Shown: in pieces, positions 36,624 through 47,159 of the stretch
Position numbering within the stretch: position 1 is the first letter of the stretch
Layout of the letters: each line of letters opens with the position of its first letter
NCBI GenBank assembly: GCA_030248225.1
Contig: JASANE010010113.1
Location: 62,001 to 126,000, forward strand
Reading direction: 5' to 3'
Source: Trileptium ribeirensis
Taxonomy: Eukaryota; Nematoda; Enoplea; Enoplida; Thoracostomopsidae
Length of the DNA stretch: 64,000 nt
Notes under the pieces: model-generated
Databases searched by the model: none
Seen by the model: only the letters and a program-made list of their open reading frames with translations
What the model was told of the DNA's origin: nothing
Program-made: the position numbers and the translations under genes

Positions 36624-37732
36624 GGTGCGGGCGGAGAAACGTGAAAAATTAACTGAAGGGATCATAACAAAATAAATGTAAACGACCGGCCCACTCTACT
36701 TTAGAAAAACTTGTACGCACCTGACGCCTGTAGTGGAAGACTACAGCTGTATCGTCGGGAAAACACGATAGCATGCAAACATGGTTGACCGATAATGACG
36801 TAGTACAATCCTGTTCTACCACCAGCTAAGTATGAAGGCACTACATGTCGAGGCTGTATGCTTAATCTTCGCGAATCTGCAGTAAAATTCCTTACTCTAT
36901 CGCTGCCTGCCTTATTTAGCAATAAACAATAATTAACATCGACATTCTTGTTAAAAACCATAAGATGTTGACGACGAACAGTGCTGTAAAATAGTTTTCA
37001 TCATAAAGATGTCATAATCTATCTTATTTGATAATACAATACATAGTTATGAATAGAAATGCATGTGCATAACAAAAAAACAAAAAATACAACATTAATC
37101 ACCATAACAACAGCAAATAGTAGGACTGAAATTCTGCCTGGCTTTAACTTGCTATTATATTTTACACAGTAATTAGTTTGTATTGTAAACAGTGAAATGA
37201 CGTGCAAGTAAACTATGTCCCAACATACATAAACGTCTTCCAACCATATCTTTCCATTTCGCCTGCACGTCAAACTTCTCATCAATTTACTATTGCTTCC
37301 CTACAATGTAGCCGTAGGGCGTAGCCAAAATGGTGCGCAAAGGGGTCGTACCCCTCTCCACATGAAGGTTAACCGAACTGCGCCCTGTGTAGTTGAGCTG
37401 TGCCCAATCTAAACCTCCCCCCTTGGATGAAAATTTCTATCTCCGCCCCTAATGAAGATACCGATAAAATGATTGTGATGACGGCGATGAAAAGTACTAA
37501 GCAAAACAGAAACTGTTAAAACTACTGATAAATATAAGTGCGCTGCGTTAGATATTATGTTGTGTGAATAACGCTATGTTATTTTACTTGAAGACTCCAA
37601 ACTACTACGTTATATAATATATAAATAACAACAGGACTGAAATTCTCAGCTGTAAATAAATGATTTTATGCCGAAGACATAAATAAATAATGTATTGACT
37701 TATAATAATGCAGAAAACTCATTTTAAAGTAC
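36624..37732. other. intergenic with a possible GGGCGTAGCC element fragment
   Basis: GGGCGTAGCCAAAATGG at 37318 and CTCCGCCCCTAATG at 37440 suggest another hAT-like end pair about 140 bp apart, with GC-rich interior (CCCCTCTCCAC, CCTCCCCCC). Its inverted repeat is weak. The rest is AT-rich and gene-free. Confidence 0.35.
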
Positions 37733-37916
37733 TTTCTCTTCCTTTGAATATGAACAAAAAACTTACAAATATATGTGTTTATGTTATAAATATATAAATA
37801 ACATATAAATATATGTTTGTGTTATAAATTTCATACATAATTGGCGTTTCTCTTCCTGTCAATATGAACAAAATACAAATTCATATAAACTTATATATAT
37901 GTTTGTGTTATAAATC
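37733..37916 (+). repeat. two direct copies of an AT-rich segment
   Basis: TTTCTCTTCCTTTGAATATG at 37733 and TTTCTCTTCCTGTCAATATG at 37847 start two units (period ~114 bp) that both continue through ACAAAT/AAATTC and ATATATGTTTGTGTTATAAAT words. AT-rich, no coding potential. Confidence 0.6.
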
Positions 37917-38353
37917 GCATATTAATTTGTGTTTGTTGATCTATTATATTGGTATTTATATATCGTTTTTCATACTTTATAGAAATAATTTATAATACAT
38001 TTATAAAATATACTTAAATTATTTACATATAACTTTGTATTTTTCTTTGAAAATGTATATATATTGCTAAATTTAATATTTAACACAAGTTTTGTTTATT
38101 TTTAATGTTACATTGACATGTTATATTACATCAATATATACAATATATGCTCATATAACATATTTATAATTTTTACTTTAAGTAGGGTGGGTGTTTTCGA
38201 TGGTTAGCCTGGTTATATATGCTATCTGTACTTATGGGCAAGGGGTGCTTCGTCACCGTCGATGTGGGTCCGTAGTTTGGACCAGTAGAATACACTGTGG
38301 GGCGTATAACGATAGCTCAAGTTTAGGAATAGTGCGTCGTCGTTGTTTGCGCG

Positions 38354-38524
38354 ATTCCAAATTACTAACAATGTTCATTAATCTATATCGCCGCGGGTTT
38401 CAAAATTTGCGTGTGACAAAGTTGTAGATAATGTTGTAGATAATTCCAAATTACTAACAATGTTCATTAATCTATATCGCCGCGGGTTTCAAAATTTGCG
38501 TGTGACAAAGTTGTAGATAATGTG
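38354..38524 (+). repeat. tandem duplication, 2 copies of 89 bp
   Basis: ATTCCAAATTACTAACAATG begins at 38354 and again at 38443, and the copies stay identical over about 80 bases through GCCGCGGGTTTCAAAATTTG to GTTGTAGATAATGT. The near identity indicates a recent duplication. An open frame ending at 38427 passes through the first copy but has no recognisable product. Confidence 0.9.
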
Positions 38525-38999
38525 CGACCATGTTCTAGATTTCCAAACCCGATTGATGCAAATTAATAGATTCCGTGGCTGGTAATTTTTCCGACTAATC
38601 TTATTATTAGACTCTGTACTGTGCCTTTATGGGAGCTGGAGTTCCCAAGGTTATATCCGCTGATGGCAAAAATGAGTCAAGTTTTAAAAATATACCCACC
38701 AAACTCCGCCACAATCCACAGTTCTAGAAAGAAAATCCAAATTAAACTAAAATATGTTTGCCCGTACTTATAAGTAATACATGAACCACCACATTCGTTG
38801 GAAAATGAAGAACTGTTAGTTATACCGCAGTTTAACGAAATTATTTTTAACGAAATAGAATCAAGAGCAATGCTGAGCAACACGATGAAATGTGTTACAG
38901 CTTATATGCGCTAATTTGCACCATATGCAAATTAGGCGTATGAAAATTAGAAACAACAACAACAACTTCTTGTTGTAAATATTATTGATCTAACACTCT
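38525..38999. other. intergenic, no gene seen
   Basis: Ends in a short (AAC)n/(TTG)-type run near 38953-38975 (CAACAACAACAAC). That could be the tail of an antisense or sense LINE remnant, but no coding remains were found beside it. Confidence 0.4.
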
Positions 39000-39420
39000 G
39001 GGTTACCGAGGGAGGTAGATCGTCGGGGAGGGTGTGTAATTATTCATAATTTTGCTAAAATTCCCCCAATGTTTGCGAATTTGCGAAAAATATTTTCTAA
39101 TCAGTCTATTTTTGCCGATTTTCATCCTATTGTTCCTTATTTGTGCTGGCGCGGTGGGGACGGGCTGGAGTGGGGTGCTGAGCCTCGAGGGGGACGGGGT
39201 ACAATTTACTTGAGGGAAGTCCGACCCCTAGTGTAACCCCGTCCCATGGACCGAATTTCCCCAATGCTTGCCAATTCCTGTTAAATTTCTGATTTGCCCA
39301 ATTATTACCAATTTACTAAGAGTCGGGTGGAATGGAGTGCCGTGCCTCGCGAGGAACAGCGGTGGAATTGATTTAAGGGGTCCCACCCTTAGGGTAACCT
39401 CTCCATGGACACCTATTGTG
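39000..39420. repeat. dispersed repeat family copy (two units)
   Basis: Two successive passages share ATTTCCCCCAATG/CCCCCAATGTTTGCGAATTT, a GCCGATTTT or GCCCAATTA core, GGGGTGCTGAGCCTCGAGG or GAGTGCCGTGCCTCGCGAGG, and a GGGTAACCTC/GTGTAACCCC closing block. The second half therefore repeats the first after ~240 bp. The CCCCCAATGTTTG word recurs at 40610. Confidence 0.6.
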
Positions 39421-39815
39421 CATATGTATTATCTATGATGAGTAATTCAGTTGTTTATGCATATGTCACCTAAATGCTAATGTTACAAATATAAATGTTT
39501 TAAGTATATAGTTCTTTTCGGTAAGTAAGTAAACAAAGGAAATAATTGCTATGGTTGCATTTACGATTTGGAGTTACGTGTACGACTATCAAGGAATTAT
39601 AAATGGTTGAAAAGTGTAGCGTTTTCAAATTCAGTCTGATATAAACTTGTCCGAGTGGTAGCCGTCGAAAAAATAATATATGTTCAGAGTAGGAATTAAA
39701 TTTAAAAAAAAATCACATTTAATGTATATATGTAAATGTATTTAGTATAATACAGATAATGCAATTTATACAGATATAAATATAGTTTATACATAATATA
39801 TGATATTCACAATAT
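39421..39815. other. intergenic, no gene seen
   Basis: AT-rich stretch between the dispersed repeat and the hAT transposase remnant. No coding signal or terminal repeat of the hAT element could be identified. Confidence 0.45.
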
Positions 39816-40498
39816 TTATATTTTAATGCCTTCACCGCAATCAAAATCCTTTGCAAACCTTTCTAATGATTTTAATGTATTTAGTGTCGCCGACTGAATG
39901 AAGTCGTCTACCGATGCCGCAGGACGCTTGTAGAGTGCGAACTCATGCTTTAACATGCCAGAGTCGATTTCGTCCTCATACTGCTGAGGCAGCAAGTCGA
40001 CATTCTTTTCGACTAAACACCGCTCAAGCCGCTCAAGTGTTTCCATATTGTCTTGGTTGAAGCGGTCACGGATATTTGACGCGATCGTGTCAACGAGCTC
40101 AAAGAAGAACTTGCGGTAATTTCCGGTGAGTCGGCGACATGGGGATCTCCTGCCGACTCTCCATACTCAACGCTCTTGGGGACGCGCTTCACTCGGGGAA
40201 CCGAAGGCGGTGTAAGCTCGCGCTCGTCAGCCGTTCGCAGCACCATGCCCCAAATTTTGGAAAAGTATTCGTCGTTCCGGATCTGTTGTAAGTAATCAGT
40301 AACTGCCGCTGCAGCTTGTTTGGAAGATGCGACTGTCACGCTTGTTCCTTGCAGCTTCGTGGCCAAAAATTCAGTCTTTGAGAACACGATTTCGGAGATG
40401 ACAATACCAAGGTAGGTGGTTGCTTTGCCAAGCTGGAGAAGCAGTCCAGCTGCTTTAGCGCCTGCGTCTGGACGAGAGTTGCCACTGGGTGTAAACAT
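39816..40498 (-). pseudogene. hAT-family transposase remnant (ZMYM/DUF4371-like)
   Basis: The first frame (40498 to about 40100) encodes GNSRPDAGAKAAGLLLQLGK and then FLATKLQGTSVTVASSKQAA and DYLQQIRNDEYFSKIWG. This is the pattern (SR.DA..KA...L; LQG.S.....A; R....F..IW) of the hAT catalytic-domain region in ZMYM1-like and DUF4371 transposases. Near 40100 the match moves to another frame (YRKFFFELVDTIASNIRDRF, then METLERLERCLVEK). Only about 230 residues of an expected 600-800 remain, without the N-terminal zinc finger or the C-terminal dimerisation segment, so it is a broken internal fragment. Confidence 0.7.
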
Positions 40499-40504
40499 CC
40501 GCGA

Positions 40505-40760
40505 CGATGGGAGGTCGTCTGGGGGTTAATTTTTGTGACTCAAAATTTTTTCTCTTTTTCAGTTTGTTTTCCAGAGTTTTCCAATTTTCCCTCGATTTGT
40601 GCTCATTACCCCCAATGTTTGTCTATTTTGTTACGATTTTTACTAATTTTTGCCAAACCTTTCTGCGCACGTTAGCGGCGTGGTGATGAGGCTCGGTCTA
40701 CCAGGCAGGTAGGAAGGGATCGGTGCTCGGCCGAGGCGGGGCTCAGAGTGACAGGGAAAT
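40505..40760. repeat. dispersed repeat family copy beside the hAT remnant
   Basis: Contains GGGGGTTAATTTTTGTGACT, CCCTCGATTTGTGCTC, ACCCCCAATGTTTGTC and TTTTACTAATTTTTGCC, then a GC-rich part (GCTCGGCCGAGGCGGGGCTC). It matches the 39000-39420 copy at CCCCCAATGTTTG. The two copies lie on either side of the transposase remnant. Confidence 0.5.
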
Positions 40761-41319
40761 GATTCGCCTCTTCCCCTATGCTCATGTAAGCCAAAACGAT
40801 GCATTTTTGCGAATTCAGTGCACAATACCGAACCGTAACCGTTTATGTATTAGTTTACAGAACTGGGCTCTAGCTATAGTATTAAACATTCTACACGGCA
40901 TATAAAAATTGATTGCTTGTCGCAACGAGTCCATATCCTTAAGTTTAGCCCTCGATGAAAGCTCTGCGTTGACACGATGCTATTTCGTGTATATATATGC
41001 TTACTAAATTAAATGATTATAATTCATTTTGGTTATTAAATGCTTAAAGCGTTCACAGAATACAGTCACGGGATTTCGTGCCGCTCATTGGCCGAGCAGA
41101 TACTAGCATGTCAGGTTAACACCCTCGACACTTAGACTCAAACACAAAATATGACCTACCTGTTTTGATGTGGGTTCTTCTTCTTGCGCTGATACCTTTT
41201 TGTAGCTGGTTTAAAAAATAATCACGAATATTTTTGGAAGACATAGTAATTTCTGTCCACGACAAGACTCAGTATACATGTAAATTTCTGAAATAAAAAT
41301 ATCGCGAAAGAAATACACA
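40761..41319. other. intergenic, no gene seen
   Basis: No coding or RNA feature supported. Confidence 0.5.
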
Positions 41320-41432
41320 AACTTCGCCATAAATGTGGTGGGGACCTCACTGAAGAAGTCCCTCCCACTGCGAAAACTGGTGGGGACCGGTCCCCCCGTC
41401 CCCCCCGCGTGGTGCGCCCCTGAGTGTCGCTA
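41320..41432 (-). mobile_element. solo end of a GC-rich DNA transposon
   Basis: Read on the minus strand the segment begins CAGGGGCGCACCACGCGGGG and continues GACGGGGGGACCGGTCCCC. CAGGGGCG-type termini are common for hAT and related elements. No partner inverted repeat was located nearby, so this is a fragment or solo end. Confidence 0.4.
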
Positions 41433-41468
41433 TAACTATAATACAAAATATACCATAATAAAATATGG

Positions 41469-41706
41469 TACATACAAGGCAACAACGTTACAATGTTTAT
41501 TAATATAAAATCTTGGAACAAGGTTTGAACAATTTAATTTTATGTTCATTACGTGTTCCAAGATATTAGGCAGCATTGACATTAAAACGTATCTTGGAAC
41601 ACGTAATGAACATAAAATTAAATTTTTCAAACCTTGTTCCAAGATTTTTACATGAATAAACAAATGCATTTTACATGTTACATCGCAGCATTGTTGCCTT
41701 GTATAA
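41469..41706. mobile_element. foldback element with near-perfect hairpin core
   Basis: Arms 41507-41564 and 41591-41648 are 58-bp reverse complements with a single mismatch, around a 26-nt loop (core word AAAATCTTGGAACAAGGTTT). The outer arms continue the symmetry less well, ending in ACAAGGCAACAACG on the left and its counterpart CATTGTTGCCTTGT on the right. No open frame. It may be a small foldback transposon; as RNA it would form a very stable stem. Confidence 0.85.
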
Positions 41707-41794
41707 ATCCTTTACATGGTCGCGAGATACACTTCAGACTCAGGGTTAAATTGGTGTAAAAAAATAACGATAAAGCTTCAATACAAATAAGAAT

Positions 41795-42262
41795 GTGGGC
41801 TCTAAGCTCAGCTCAGCTCTAGAGTCGAACCGAGCTTGTCACCATATCTGAACAGCCGAGCCAGAGCCCAAGATGCGTTTGGGAGATTGGACTCTAGTGT
41901 ATCGGGAAAATCAGGGTTCTGGACATAAAATATCTCTTCTATAAAACAACAAATAGTTATTATAAGTGATGTTGGAACACAATAGTCTGCCAAAAGCAAG
42001 AGCAGCAGAGAATACATCGGCTCGGCTGTTAAACGACTATATAGTTTATTTGACGGTTTGCATATGTTTTCTCGAAATATTGGGGAGTCGCAGACTTTTA
42101 TTGTTGGGAGCCTGAGAGTTAATTCTAGCTTGTTATCGCAAGAGCCGAACCGACAAGAAGCGCCTTTCACAATGAGGCGAGTCGAGCAAGAACTTGAAAA
42201 GGTGGCTCTTTCAGACCTAAATATGTATCCAGTAAACTTCTGGGCAGTGACCGATCCTGTGT
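41795..42262. repeat. GAGCC/GCTC-rich element-like block and spacer
   Basis: Starts with GCTCTAAGCTCAGCTCAGCTCTAGAG and CAGCCGAGCCAGAGCC, and ends near AAGAGCCGAACCGACAAG. Similar GAGCCGAGCC words occur at 7025-7110 and 48100-48185. Probably a decayed MITE. No gene recognised. Confidence 0.35.
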
Positions 42263-42615
42263 GTGACAGTGGAGGGATGCCGAGGCCTGCCTTCTTTCCG
42301 GCCCCGCGCCCCTGTGGAGGCGTCGAACCCCCAAGGAGCCACCCCCGAGGTCGTCACCAGGGGCTTCGGAGCCCCCGGAGCCGGCGACCGTCCTGTCCCC
42401 ACGCCGGAGGTACCACACTCTCCCTCCAGAGGTTCCGCAATCCTCCTCGAGGCGTCGCAACTAAAGGTACCACGCACTGGAGGTGCGCCCGTTGTCCTGC
42501 CTGCACCCTCAAAGCGCCGCAAACCCTCAAGGCACCGCATCCTCCAAGGCGCCGTATCCCCCCAGGTGGCAGACCCTCCCCCGAGGTGCTGCGCGCCTCG
42601 AGACAGTGGCGGACC
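42263..42615. repeat. GC-rich degenerate minisatellite
   Basis: About 350 bp with strikingly high GC in AT-rich surroundings. Words of the kind CTCCAGAGGTTCCGCAA, CCTCGAGGCGTCGCAACT, CCTCAAAGCGCCGCAAA and CTCAAGGCACCGCATCC recur every ~20-27 bp. All reading frames are largely open, including overlapping ones on both strands, which is what a stop-poor GC-rich repeat produces and does not argue for a gene. Confidence 0.6.
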
Positions 42616-42654
42616 GTGGATTTCACTCGCCGCCTACCTTTCTCTATATTATTA

Positions 42655-44690
42655 CTTTACAGCATTCAAGAAAGTCAACGGAATGTTCTCCACATTCCGT
42701 TCTATATATTATAGTTTCAGAGTCTTCAAAGATGTGATGGAATGTTCTCCACCTACTGTTCTCCATGTTATAATTTTAGAGCCTTCAAAAAGGTCAATGG
42801 AATGTTATTCATATTCCGTTCGCTATATTATAGTTTTACAGCTTCAAAAATGCGATGGATTGTTCTCCACCTGTCTTTCTTCATACAATAATTTATGGCT
42901 TTAAGCTTTTGCCTTTAAGAAGATCAACGGGGTATTCTCCACATTCCTTTCTCTATATTTCAAAAATGTGATGGAATGCTCTTCACCTAGTGTTCTCCAT
43001 ATTATAATTTTAAAATCATCAAAACGTCAGGGGAATGTTATCCATATTTCTCTCTCTATATTATTGTTTAAGAGCCTTCAAAAATGCGATGGAATATTTT
43101 CTACCTCCACCGGTCTTCGTACAATAGTTTGAACCATTCAAAAATGTCAACGGAAAGTTCTACACGTTCCGTTCTCTATATTATTGCTTTAGAGCTTCAA
43201 AAATGCGATGGAATATTCTCCACCTCCACCGGTCTTCTGACGATAGTTTTAGAGCCTTCAAAAAGGCCAACCGGATGTTCTCCACATTCCGCTTTCTATA
43301 TTGTAGTTTTAGAGCCTTCAAAAATTTGATGGAATCTTCTACACGTTCCGTTCTCTACATTATAGCTTTAGAGCCTTCAAAAATGCGATGGAATATTCTC
43401 CACCTACACCGGTCTTCTTACAATAATTTTAGAGCCTTCAAAAAGGCCAACCGGATGTTCTCCACACTAAGATTTCTATATTATAGTTATAGAGACTTCA
43501 AAAATGTGATGGAATTTTCTCCACCTACATTTCTCCATATCATAATTTTAGAGCCTTCAAAAAGGTCAATGGTATGTTATCCTTATTCCGTTCTCTATAT
43601 TATAGTTTTACAGCCCTCAAAAATGTGATGGAATGTCCTCCACATTCCATTTTCTATATCATAGTTTTAGAGCCTTCAAACATGCGATGGAATGTTCTCC
43701 ACCTGCTGCTCTTCATACAATAACTTTAGAGACTTCAAAAAGGTCAATGGAATGTCATCCATATTCGGTTCACTATATAGTTTTACAGCCTTCAAAAATG
43801 CGATGGAATGTTCTCCACCTGTCGTTCTTCATACAATAATTTAATAGCTTCAAAAAGGACATCGAAACGTTCTCTACATTCCGTTCTTTATGTTATAGTT
43901 TTAGATCCTTCAAAAATGCGATGGAATATTCTCCACCAACTGTTCTCCATATTATAATTTTCGAGCCTTCAAAAAGGTCAATGGAATGTTATCCATATTC
44001 CATTCTCTATTTATAGTTTTACAGTCTTCAAAAGTGCGATGGAATGTTCTCCACCTGCCGTTTTTCATATAATAATTTTAGAGCCTTCAAGAAGGCCAAT
44101 GGAATGTTCTCCACATCTCGTTCTCTATATTTCAAAAATGCGATGAAATGTTCCCCACGTACTGTTCTCCATATTATAATTTTAGAGACTTCAAAAAGGT
44201 CAATGGAATGTTATCCATATTCCGTTCAGTATATAGTTTTACAGCCTTCAAAAATGCGATGGAATGTTCTCCACCGGCCGTTCTTCATACAATAATTTTA
44301 GAGCCTTCAGGAAGGCCAACGGAATGTTCTCCACATCCCGTTCTCAATATTTCAAAATTGCGATGAAATGTTCTCCACCTACTGTTCTCCATATTATAAT
44401 TTTAGAGACTTCAAAAAGGTCAATGGAATGTTATCCATATTCCGTTCATTATATAGTTTTACAGCCTTCAGAAATGCGATGGAATGTTCTTCACCTGCCG
44501 ATCTTCATACAATAATTTTAGAGCTTCAAAAATGCCAACGGAATGTTCTCCACCTACCGTTCTCAAAATTATAGGTTTAGAGCTTCAAAAATGCAATGGA
44601 ACGTTCGCCATCTACCGTTCTCCACAGAACAATTCTAGGGCTTTCAATAATGAGATAAATGTTCTCCACATTCCGTTCTCCACATCATTA
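42655..44690 (+). repeat. 60-bp satellite array, about 34 monomers
   Basis: The monomer is close to TTCAAAAATGCGATGGAATG, then TTCTCCACCTRCCGTTCTYC, then ATATTATAATTTTAGAGCC. Two alternating subtypes occur, differing at ATGCGATGG versus GGTCAATGG/GGCCAACGG and at TTCATACAATAA versus CTATATTATAG, so a 120-bp higher-order period exists in parts. Because 60 is a multiple of three, frames stay open across many monomers, giving peptide-like repeats (MRWNVLH, FRAFKKANGMFST). A few monomers carry deletions. Monomer divergence is moderate, so the array is not freshly amplified. Confidence 0.92.
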
Positions 44691-44699
44691 TCTTTAAAA

Positions 44700-44865
44700 A
44701 GCGATGAATTGATAACTGCTCATGGCGGTACGCGATACCTAATGAGGCGTCGGACCCCATCCCCCACCTCACCGAAAGCACCGACCCCCCTCGACATTGT
44801 CGTCCAGGAGGTCTACGAGGACATGGTCACCCCCGGAATCTCCGGCCTAGAGTATGTATAGTGCG
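44700..44865 (+). other. GC-rich coding-like block after the satellite
   Basis: A GC-rich stretch follows the last 60-bp monomer and reads RRRTPSPTSPKAPTPLDIVV and then YEDMVTPGISGLEYV before a stop. Composition resembles the GC-rich block on the other side of the array. It could be the remnant of a coding region or of a larger element that carried the array. No family was recognised. Confidence 0.3.
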
Positions 44866-45149
44866 GGGCATAATAATGTGCTATATTTCGATACGCAGAA
44901 TACGGCTATTTGTTTACCTGGAATACAGCATTATTTCATGCCTCTTAACCATGTTTCAGTGGGTCTAGGGTCGATGATATCGATTTCCAGAATTTAGTCT
45001 GTATTGAGCTGTTCGATTATACATTGCTTTCATGTCGTTTAGAGCAATCTCTATTGGTTTCTCAGTTCCTTGAATACGATGGTGTTGTCACTTAGCGTAC
45101 ATACTGACGCTCTTAGGTCTCATGGGGCAGCCGGAGTCGTGACGGCAGG
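44866..45149. other. intergenic, no gene seen
   Basis: No supported feature. Confidence 0.5.
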
Positions 45150-45425
45150 TCGTATTAGAGGGGTAGAGGGCCTCGGGGTGTGGGAGGCAGATCCTTCAGG
45201 GGTTGGGTGCTGAAAAATGCTGACGACCCCCCCCGTAGACGATCCATTTTTGCAGATTTTAACCCCATTTTTGCTAATTTTTACTCTATTTTAACTAAAT
45301 GTTAAAGATTTCCCGCTTGGGGGGCTAAGCGTCACCTAGTAGATCAGGGTCTCGCGGGAAGGGTCCAAGTCTTAGTGGAGAAGCCCCTTAACTCCTGCTT
45401 CAGCATGTGTGGTCACCTAGTATCC
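45150..45425. repeat. dispersed repeat family copy
   Basis: GC-rich ends (GAGGGCCTCGGGGTGTGGGA; GCGGGAAGGGTCC) around an AT core with CCATTTTTGCAGATTTTAAC and TTTTTGCTAATTTTTACTC. It matches the organisation and the TTTTTGC.ATTTTTAC words of the 39000 and 40505 copies. Confidence 0.5.
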
Positions 45426-45819
45426 AGCATGATTATACCATATCTTTTCTGGAGGTTTCAAGAGTTTAAAGTCGACTGTGGGCAGGACTTACTGACATAA
45501 TTTAGTATATCGTCAATTGGTTGTTTAAGGGATGTTTTTAGAACCTTTAGTTAAACCTATTACAAGTTTTATGATCCGCGCAAGACAATGGGGCGTTCCT
45601 TTACTCCTACCAGACCACAATTATGAATCTTTGGACGTTACAGTGGATTTGGGGAGGTATAACCATAAACGTAAATCCAGTCACAAGTAATTATAAATGT
45701 TGACAACCATAGAGTAAGCCACGCCCGCACCGTTTCACGCTAGCTTGCGAGACATTAGCGAATTTTTAAAGTCGAGAGGTGTTTGGTGTCGCCACGCGAT
45801 ATTCTCCGTCTTCCGGTAT

Positions 45820-45970
45820 GGATGTTCAAACTTTTAAACCTTCAAAACAAACTATACCAAGTAGTCCTTTTCCTGCTAAAGTGTTCGGTGCTCCAAGTTG
45901 TCATGCGGTGAGATTTCCCCAACAGTTATTCTCGATGTTTTAATTTCAAGCCTTCAAAACCTATCCTATC
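45820..45970 (+). repeat. outlying degenerate 60-bp satellite monomers
   Basis: Two or three diverged monomers: ATGTTCAAACTTTTAAACC/TTCAAAACAAACTATACC and then TTATTCTCGATGTTTTAATT/TCAAGCCTTCAAAAC, comparable to the TTCTCCATATTATAATTTTA/GAGCCTTCAAAA of the main array 1.1 kb upstream. Probably the decayed edge of a once longer array. Confidence 0.5.
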
Positions 45971-46162
45971 AAATGCAAAGCTAAAGATTTAGTTATAAGG
46001 CCGTTGGTAACTATTAATGCATTAGGAGTTTTTGGTGCTCACTACACCAAAACGGTAGCATTTGAATGACGACACCAACTCGTTCACACCACAATGTATC
46101 TGTTCCAGACACGTATCGTTTGAGTTTCTTATTTTGTATATTTAATAGTAGTGCGTTTCATT

Positions 46163-46419
46163 TAACCCTTTAGTACCTGCTGTTGTTCGCTAACAGCTAC
46201 GCTTGAATATGCTGGACAAAATAAATGCGACGAATACTACACAATTACAAGCATGTTGTTTTTCGCTCGCTTCTTAAAGATCCGTGCAATAGCTCCGAGA
46301 TAGCACAATCGTTAGTACACGTGATTTTCACCCGGTCGTTCGGAGTTTGATACCTGACGGCGACGAATAATTGTTCATCAATACTGGAAATGTAAATTAA
46401 TTCAGCAAGCAAAGGAATA
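46163..46419 (+). mobile_element. MITE-like element with tRNA-like core, diverged copy
   Basis: The left end TAACCCTTTAGTACC and right end CAGCAAGCAAAGGAATA are diverged forms of the TAACCCTTTCATGCCGG repeat. The interior matches the 59481 copy through TTGTTWTTCGCTCRC, TTCTTAAAGATCCG and a 73-nt tRNA-like block beginning GCTCCGAGATAGC and ending GCGGCGAC-like. It contains GATTTTCACCCGG and GAGTTTGATACC. The TTTTCACCC loop recalls tRNA-Glu(UUC). Confidence 0.65.
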
Positions 46420-47159
46420 AATATTTCGAATACCACGTATTTAATATACCATCTATGACTATTGTTGAATATAAGCCTACTCTATATGCTTGTGTGTGTG
46501 ACCATCTTCAGTAAGTTCTGAATCAACAGCGATAAAACATCTTATTTTTTGCCCAATTAATACTTTGTATTACCTCGCGTTAGGTTGCGAACTTTAGCAA
46601 ACAGTGATAATAGTAGTAAAATTAAGGTAACGTGCGACGCACTGAATACATATTTACGCACTGAAAAGTGCTGACCTATAAATAAGTACCATGTCATTAG
46701 TAAATACATATTCCACCATGTATGCGGCATACAACCATGGTAATGGAATGTGGTTGGAAACCGTGGCAACGAATATACAACTGTACATGCGACACACTAT
46801 GTTAGTAAACAAAGCAGAAACATGGCGAAACCTGTAGTAAACAATAATAATTTAGATACAAGGCTGAATTATTAAGTAAACTGGTCTAGTAAAAGCCGTT
46901 CAGCGAAAGCATAAAATGCAGGTAACCATAGCGTCAAAAAGGATAGCTTAGCTAAGCGGTCGCTTTATCTAAGACATTGACTGAAACTCCATCTGATTGA
47001 TAAAGTACCTTACATCATTAAAGCTAACTTAGTCCAAGCATGGATAAATGGCATATGGTACGAACGAATTAAATTTGTGTTAGCCGATTGAAATTATTGT
47101 CAGCAAGTTTCCATAAAATCCTATGCCAATTTTAAATCCATATATACCTAAAGAAAAGT
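46420..47159. other. intergenic, no gene seen
   Basis: No supported coding or RNA feature. Confidence 0.5.

Noticed and set aside
38191..38427. 78-codon open frame ending in the 89-bp duplication
   Set aside because: No family resemblance; the frame ends inside the first duplicate and has no splice support.
39816..40498. hAT fragment as a domesticated host gene
   Set aside because: A frame change in the middle and loss of N- and C-terminal parts point to decay; no conserved exon structure is visible.
42263..42904. Long overlapping open frames on both strands in the GC-rich block and satellite
   Set aside because: All frames are open because the DNA is GC-rich and repetitive, and because 60 bp is a multiple of three; no conserved domain, and frames conflict with one another.
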